Origin: Pelagomonas calceolata
Lineage: Eukaryota; Sar; Pelagophyceae; Pelagomonadales; Pelagomonadaceae
Direction: 5' to 3'
NCBI GenBank assembly: GCA_918797485.1
Contig: CAKKNE010000004.1
Span: 5,146,001-5,210,000, forward strand
DNA: 64,000 nt
The notes beneath the pieces are model-generated. The model made no database searches. It was not told where the DNA came from and was given only the letters and a program-made list of their open reading frames with translations. A program made the position numbers and the translations under genes. Positions 60,524 to 64,000 of this stretch are shown one piece after another; within the stretch, counting starts at the first letter, position 1, and each line of letters begins with the position of its first letter.

Positions 60524-61591
60524 ATGCGCTTCGCCGGCGCGACGTTCGAGAAGGGCAAGCCGCGCGGGCGCCTCCACACCGAGGGCTACGCGACGCTGCA
60601 CAACGCCGACGGCGGCCGCTGCCTCATCGACCCCAAGCTGATCCCCGTGTACACGCCCGGCCCGGCGTCGGTCTACGCCGTGTTCAACCTGCCGCGCGCG
60701 CGCACGCCGGGCCTGCCGTTCGGGCGGTCCACCGTCGAGCGCATCGCCGACCCCCTCGCGCCGCCGCGGACGGCGCACCTCCAGAAGTCGACGTCCGAGC
60801 GGTACTGCGACGCGCACCCGCGCGACGACGACGAGTCGACGCTCTTCAAGGGCACGCTCAGCGGCTGGTCGGCCGTGCCCACGCGCGAGTCGGCGCCGGA
60901 GGCGCCCCGGCGGCCCTGGACCTACGGCGACGGGCGCCGCCGGAAGCCGCGCGTCAAGGACCACGGCTGCCTCTACAACCACTCGACGACGCGGCGCGGC
61001 CGGTCGCTGGCGCGGGGCTGGTCCGACATCAACTCCGACTCGACGGTCATGACGGCCTCGGTCGGGCCGCGGCCCTCGGCCCTCTTCACGACGTCCAAGA
61101 AGTACACGCCGCTCCAGTACGCCGTCGCGACGGACGCCATCCCGCTGCGGCCGCCCGGCGCCGACAGCCCGGGGCCCTGCTACCTGCTCGAGCGCGGCGA
61201 GCTGCCGGACCCGCACTCCTACGCCGCGTCGCTGTCCGACGTGCCGCGCTGGCGCCACCGCGACGCGGCGCCGGAGCTGCGGTGCCCCACGCCGTCCGCG
61301 GCGCACTACGACCCCGACTACGCTCTGTGCCGCGACGCGCGCACGGAGATGAAGCTCGCGTCGAGCGGCCGCCACCGCATCGGCGGCGCCGACGAGCACC
61401 TGAAGTACGTCGAGTCGCCGGGGCCCGTGTACGGGCCGGACGACTCGAAGAAGAAGCGGTGGGGCGAGACGGCCTTCAAGGGCTGGCTCAAGAGCCACCA
61501 CGCGATGGCGCACCGCGGGCCGCGCTTCACGAGGCACCGGCGGAAACACGGCGCCGGGCCCCGCGAGCGGAACTTGGACTGGATACACTAA
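60524..61591 (+). CDS. SHIPPO/sperm-tail PG-rich repeat-like protein
   Basis: A single-exon 355-aa protein from ATG 60524 (MRFAGATFEKGKPRG); the open frame extends a little upstream only from TTG. PGP-type units recur: YTPGPASVYAV near residue 45, DSPGPCYLLERGELPDPHSY near 220, and ESPGPVYGPDDSKKKRWGE near 300. CPTPSAAHYDPDY is a further variant. Between them are basic, Ser-rich stretches with few hydrophobic runs. The spacing and P-G-P-x-x-Y core are those of SHIPPO/STPG microtubule proteins of cilia. The match is moderate: fewer units than typical and long spacers. Confidence 0.7.
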   Translation: MRFAGATFEKGKPRGRLHTEGYATLHNADGGRCLIDPKLIPVYTPGPASVYAVFNLPRARTPGLPFGRSTVERIADPLAPPRTAHLQKSTSERYCDAHPRDDDESTLFKGTLSGWSAVPTRESAPEAPRRPWTYGDGRRRKPRVKDHGCLYNHSTTRRGRSLARGWSDINSDSTVMTASVGPRPSALFTTSKKYTPLQYAVATDAIPLRPPGADSPGPCYLLERGELPDPHSYAASLSDVPRWRHRDAAPELRCPTPSAAHYDPDYALCRDARTEMKLASSGRHRIGGADEHLKYVESPGPVYGPDDSKKKRWGETAFKGWLKSHHAMAHRGPRFTRHRRKHGAGPRERNLDWIH

Positions 61592-61952
61592 GACCAATTG
61601 TTACGGTGCTAGAACTAGTGGGCGGAGCCCCTGGGGGGGAGACACCGCTCGTCGCCGACTCATCGGCGTGCCGGATGTTTGCTAGTGTCTTACAGGCCGC
61701 TAGCTCAACTATGTGGGCGGGCGCAAGTTTGGAGTCTAGATCGCGTTCGCCGGCCGTGTTTGGTTCTCGGACCTTGGCTGTGTGCTCGTCTGGACGCCCG
61801 GCACTGTCCGGCTCTCAAGGCTTGGCGAGAGAGGCCGAAGAATTAAGTGAAAAGCGACGATTGCAAGCTGGCGGATCACGAGGAAGGACGCGCGGCGTCG
61901 TCGCTCTGCCCGCGGAGCCTCGCGCAGCTCACGGACATCCCTTTCTTCTTTA
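61592..61952. other. Intergenic region with GCTAG motif copy 5, possible 5' exon of the next gene
   Basis: A 361-bp region. The last ~110 bp are open in frame with the next gene (DCKLADHEEGRAASSL, CPRSLAQLTDIPFFFSMD) but no ATG lies in that frame before an upstream TAA. It may be coding only if an undetected upstream exon exists. Confidence 0.5.
61679..61704 (+). promoter_or_regulatory. GCTAG upstream motif, copy 5
   Basis: TTGCTAGTGTCTTACAGGCC then GCTAGC. It is on the same strand as the small membrane-protein gene whose first introner starts 250 bp downstream. Confidence 0.5.
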
Positions 61953-61960
61953 GCATGGAC

Positions 61961-62163
61961 CTGTGTGGAAATCAAGCAGTGCGTCGGGTGCGCCCGACAA
62001 TTCTTCACTAAGTCATTCCTCGGCGACGACCCGGCCGTCCTAGCTCGGTCGAGCGGTGAGGAACCGGCATCGCCACGCCGTTGAGCAGGCGTCGCGTCGA
62101 TGGCGTGCAGGTCGACGCGACGATTCAACACGAACGCGCCGTAAAATTTTGATTTCCGCACAG
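61961..62163 (-). mobile_element. Introner (young, full-length type) at the start codon of a small membrane-protein gene
   Basis: A 203-bp element with perfect GCATGGAC duplications (61953-61960, 62164-62171). The intron is 61953-62163, GC donor, acceptor CCGCACAG. It is antisense to the gene. The duplicated target contains ATG, so the candidate start codon exists on both sides of the element. Confidence 0.92.
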
Positions 62164-62165
62164 GC

Positions 62166-62934
62166 ATGGACGAGGAGACCTCGGACGCGACGATCCAGTC
62201 CGAGAGCCCCGGGCCGCGGGCGCCGGCGGACAGAGGTCCCATTTTAAACAGCGCGCGCGCCTGCTGTCTCCCCGACTGTCGGGCGGCGGACGTCGCGGTC
62301 GTCGCCTTCTGGCTCGTGTCTGTGTGGAAATCAAATTTACGGCGCTTTCCTCCTGAATCGACGCGTCGACCTTCACGCCATCAACGCGACTGCTCGATGG
62401 CGTGGCGGTGTCGGTTCCCCACCGCTCGACGGAGCCAGCGCGGCCACGTCATCGCCGAGAAATGACTTATGTGTCGATATCGCCCTCGCCTCGAACCTGG
62501 CGCTCGCAAACAGCGCCTACATACCCTACGCCGTCCCGACGACGTTCGTCGTCGTCGTGAGCTGCGTGACGGCCCTCTGGTTGCTAGTGCGGGTCTTCAC
62601 ACGGGGCAGCCGCGCCATCTCGACCACGGGAGCGACCTACTTGGATCTGCACCTCTTTTGCGTCTACATCGCGGGCGTCGCGCTCGTGATCGCAATCGTG
62701 TTGGGTCTCACGCTCGGGCCCGACAAGGCGCGCAAAGTTTCGCGACGTTACGACGACGAGGGCGCCGGCGACGACGAGCGCGTCTTTCGCGAGGGCGCGT
62801 ACGTTCGCTGCGGGCTCCTCGCGTTGGTCCTCGCGGTCTTCGGCCTCGGCGTCCGGCTTCGTAGGGTCGCCGGCGCGCCCACGACGCGCCGGCTCGTGTC
62901 GAGGTCCATCGAACTCACGTCGCACGCGAGTTAG
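62166..62934 (+). CDS. Small membrane protein, interrupted by a truncated introner
   Basis: The first part starts at ATG 62166 (MDEETSDATIQSESPGPRAP) and reaches the span ADVAVVAFWLVS at about 62320. The second part reads from about 62470 to the TAG at 62934: DIALASNLALANSAYIPYAV, TTFVVVVSCVTALWLLVRVF, LFCVYIAGVALVIAIVLGLT and CGLLALVLAVFGLGVRL, giving about four membrane spans. The two parts are in different frames and the normal introner acceptor between them is missing. One in-frame solution is donor GTCTGT at 62318 with acceptor CGCCGAG ending 62459 (142 nt), giving FWLV-NDLCVDIALA. Other solutions, or an inactive gene, remain possible. The family is not recognised. Confidence 0.6.
62320..62469 (+). 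mobile_element. 3'-truncated introner
   Basis: It begins with an intact CTGTGTGGAAATCAAATTTA and follows the full-length copies up to GAGAAATGACTTA, then stops. About 50 bp, including the acceptor terminal repeat, is missing. The left target copy is GCTCGTGT (62312-62319). The sequence after the break, TGTGTCGATATC, fits the last three bases of that copy followed by the original exon, so a deletion removed the right end plus five target bases. Confidence 0.85.
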
Positions 62935-62937
62935 GAT

Positions 62938-63135
62938 CGAGTTAGGGAGCTACCTCCTCCCCTCCTGCTCCCGTCGTCCCCCAGGCTGCCCGTCCCCCCA
63001 GGCTCCGTGGCATCCTCTAATCGTCGTGTTGCATATCCATACTTGCTTCGGAACTCTTGCTAGTGTCTTACAGCGCTAGCACACGCTCCTGAGCGCGGCT
63101 ACGCCAAGGACTCTGCAGCGCCGCTCCAAACTAAA
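62938..63135. other. Promoter region of the SLY1 gene with GCTAG motif copy 6
   Basis: A short intergenic stretch with Pro-codon-like C-rich runs (CTCCTCCCCTCCTGCTCCCG) and the GCTAG motif. No ORF. Confidence 0.6.
63057..63080 (+). promoter_or_regulatory. GCTAG upstream motif, copy 6
   Basis: TTGCTAGTGTCTTACAGCGC then TAGC, 55 bp before the SLY1 ATG and in the same direction, the shortest distance of the six copies. Confidence 0.55.
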
Positions 63136-64000
63136 ATGGACATCCGCAAGCAGCAGAAGCAGGCCATCCTGAAGATGTTAGCATTAAACGAGGACGACGA
63201 GACGTCCGCCGAAGCGCCCATCGACTGGAAGGTCCTGATCCTCGACGAGCCCTGCCGCGAGCTCCTGGCGCCGCTCGTGAGCGTCAACGAGCTGCGCGCC
63301 CGCGGCGTGACGCTGCACGCGCCCATCGAGTCGCCGCGCGACGCGCTGGGCGACGTGGCCGCCGTGTACCTGTGCCGACCGAGCGCAGCCAACGCGGCTC
63401 GTATCGCTAAAGACGCGGCGCAGGCCTTGTATGGGGCGCTCCACTGCAACTGGAGCCGCCGCGCGGAGCGCAAGGTCCTGGAGGGCTTCGCGCGGGAGCT
63501 CGCGGCGGCGCCGCCGCGCGAGGGCCTGCCGGCGGCCGAGGACCTCGTGCGGAGCGTCTGGGACCGGCACGTCGACTTCGTCGCGCTCGAGCCGCGGCTC
63601 TTCCACCTCAGGTTACAAAGGAGGCTCAAGGAGGTCTGCGGCGCGGGCCTCGCGGCGCCGGAGCGGGTCCTGGAGGAGGTCGCCGAAGAGGTCGCGGCGG
63701 GGCTCTTCTGCGCGTGCGCCGCCGTCGGCGCCGCGGCGCCCGTCGTGCGCGCGCGGCCGGGGGGCTGCGCCGCGCGGGCCGCGGCCAAGCTGCACGCCCG
63801 GCTCCACGACGAGTGGCGGCGCCGCGGCGGCGCCGCGGCGCCGGCGCCGCCGACGGGCGCCGCGCGGCCGCTCGTCGTGCTCCTGGACCGCGCCGACGAC
63901 CTCGCGGCGCCGCTGCGCCACGCCGAGACGTACCAGGCGCTGGTGGACGACGTGCTGGACCACCGGGGCGGGCGCGCGACCTTCGTCGACAACGACGCGT
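63136..64000 (+). CDS. SLY1: Sec1/Munc18-family protein SLY1 (SCFD1), N-terminal part; runs off the right edge
   Basis: An open frame from ATG 63136 (MDIRKQQKQAILKML) to the window end, 288 codons seen of an expected ~600-650. The match to SLY1 is close along its length: WKVLILDEPCRELLAPLVSV, NELRARGVTLHAPIESPRDA, GDVAAVYLCRPSAANAARIA, LVRSVWDRHVDFVALEPRLF, and RPLVVLLDRADDLAAPLRHA then ETYQALVDDVLD, the last being the family's D-R-x-x-D-x-x-x-P-L-x-H-x-x-T-Y-Q-A-L block. SLY1 binds the syntaxin Sed5 and drives SNARE assembly in ER-Golgi transport. No intron is seen in this part. A GCTAG motif lies just upstream. Confidence 0.95.
   Translation, partial: MDIRKQQKQAILKMLALNEDDETSAEAPIDWKVLILDEPCRELLAPLVSVNELRARGVTLHAPIESPRDALGDVAAVYLCRPSAANAARIAKDAAQALYGALHCNWSRRAERKVLEGFARELAAAPPREGLPAAEDLVRSVWDRHVDFVALEPRLFHLRLQRRLKEVCGAGLAAPERVLEEVAEEVAAGLFCACAAVGAAAPVVRARPGGCAARAAAKLHARLHDEWRRRGGAAAPAPPTGAARPLVVLLDRADDLAAPLRHAETYQALVDDVLDHRGGRATFVDNDA

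Noticed and set aside
1-64000. Search for tRNA, rRNA, CRISPR arrays, retroelements or capsid-bearing elements
   Set aside because: No tRNA-like cloverleaf sequence, rRNA signature, spaced direct-repeat array, reverse transcriptase, integrase or capsid motif was recognised; the repeats present are introners and simple tandem repeats.

Overview
This window looks like nuclear DNA of a small marine stramenopile alga, most likely a pelagophyte close to Aureococcus anophagefferens. The reasons are very high GC, closely packed intron-poor genes on both strands, eukaryotic families (SLY1, Tubby, PHD, SET, DM10, SHIPPO-like and Sfi1-like proteins), and above all a family of short introns that are also transposons. 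Each has terminal inverted repeats reading CTGTGTGGAAATCAA and sits between 8-bp target duplications. They match the introner elements known from Aureococcus. The species call is inference; the gene structures are read from the sequence.

Layout. About 1-22.6 kb: the 5' part of one giant minus-strand gene for a secreted or surface protein of at least 7,447 residues (fibronectin III, PA14, filamin-like and about 30 copies of a beta-rich repeat). Nearly all of it is one uninterrupted 22-kb exon that leaves the window on the left. 22.6-24.8 kb: a Tubby-like protein and a small conserved-looking protein. 25.3-30.6 kb: a nuclear-looking protein split by four introners, a type II membrane protein, and a GNAT acetyltransferase split by three. 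31-36 kb: an MFS transporter and a PHD-ankyrin protein. 36-43.3 kb: SET and METTL21-like methyltransferases, a condensation/BAHD-like acyltransferase, a GNAT-methyltransferase fusion, a SAP-domain protein and a DM10-like protein. 43.8-56 kb: a multi-span membrane protein, a 1,850-aa LRR/EF-hand protein and a 1,539-aa LRR/Sfi1-repeat protein. 56-64 kb: a membrane-anchored beta-propeller protein, a VOC/glyoxalase-fold protein, a zinc-ribbon protein, a SHIPPO-like protein, a small membrane protein with two introners, and the start of SLY1.

Fourteen introners were found. In every usable case, removing one 8-bp target copy plus the element restores a continuous reading frame. The acceptor AG lies in the terminal repeat, and the donor (GT or, more often, GC) is the first two bases of the target duplication. 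Elements lie in both orientations relative to the gene. The terminal repeat on the acceptor side keeps its AG while the donor-side repeat decays.

Other signals are a 24-27 bp upstream motif (GCTAGTGTCTTACAGCCGCTAG-like) found six times, each time in the same direction as the downstream gene; an 82-bp tandem duplication that copies a start codon; and convergent gene pairs whose stop codons are only 4-26 bp apart. Several genes (DM10-like, SHIPPO-like, LRR/Sfi1, LRR/EF-hand, Tubby) belong to families common in cilia and centrioles. No transposase, tRNA, rRNA or CRISPR array was seen.
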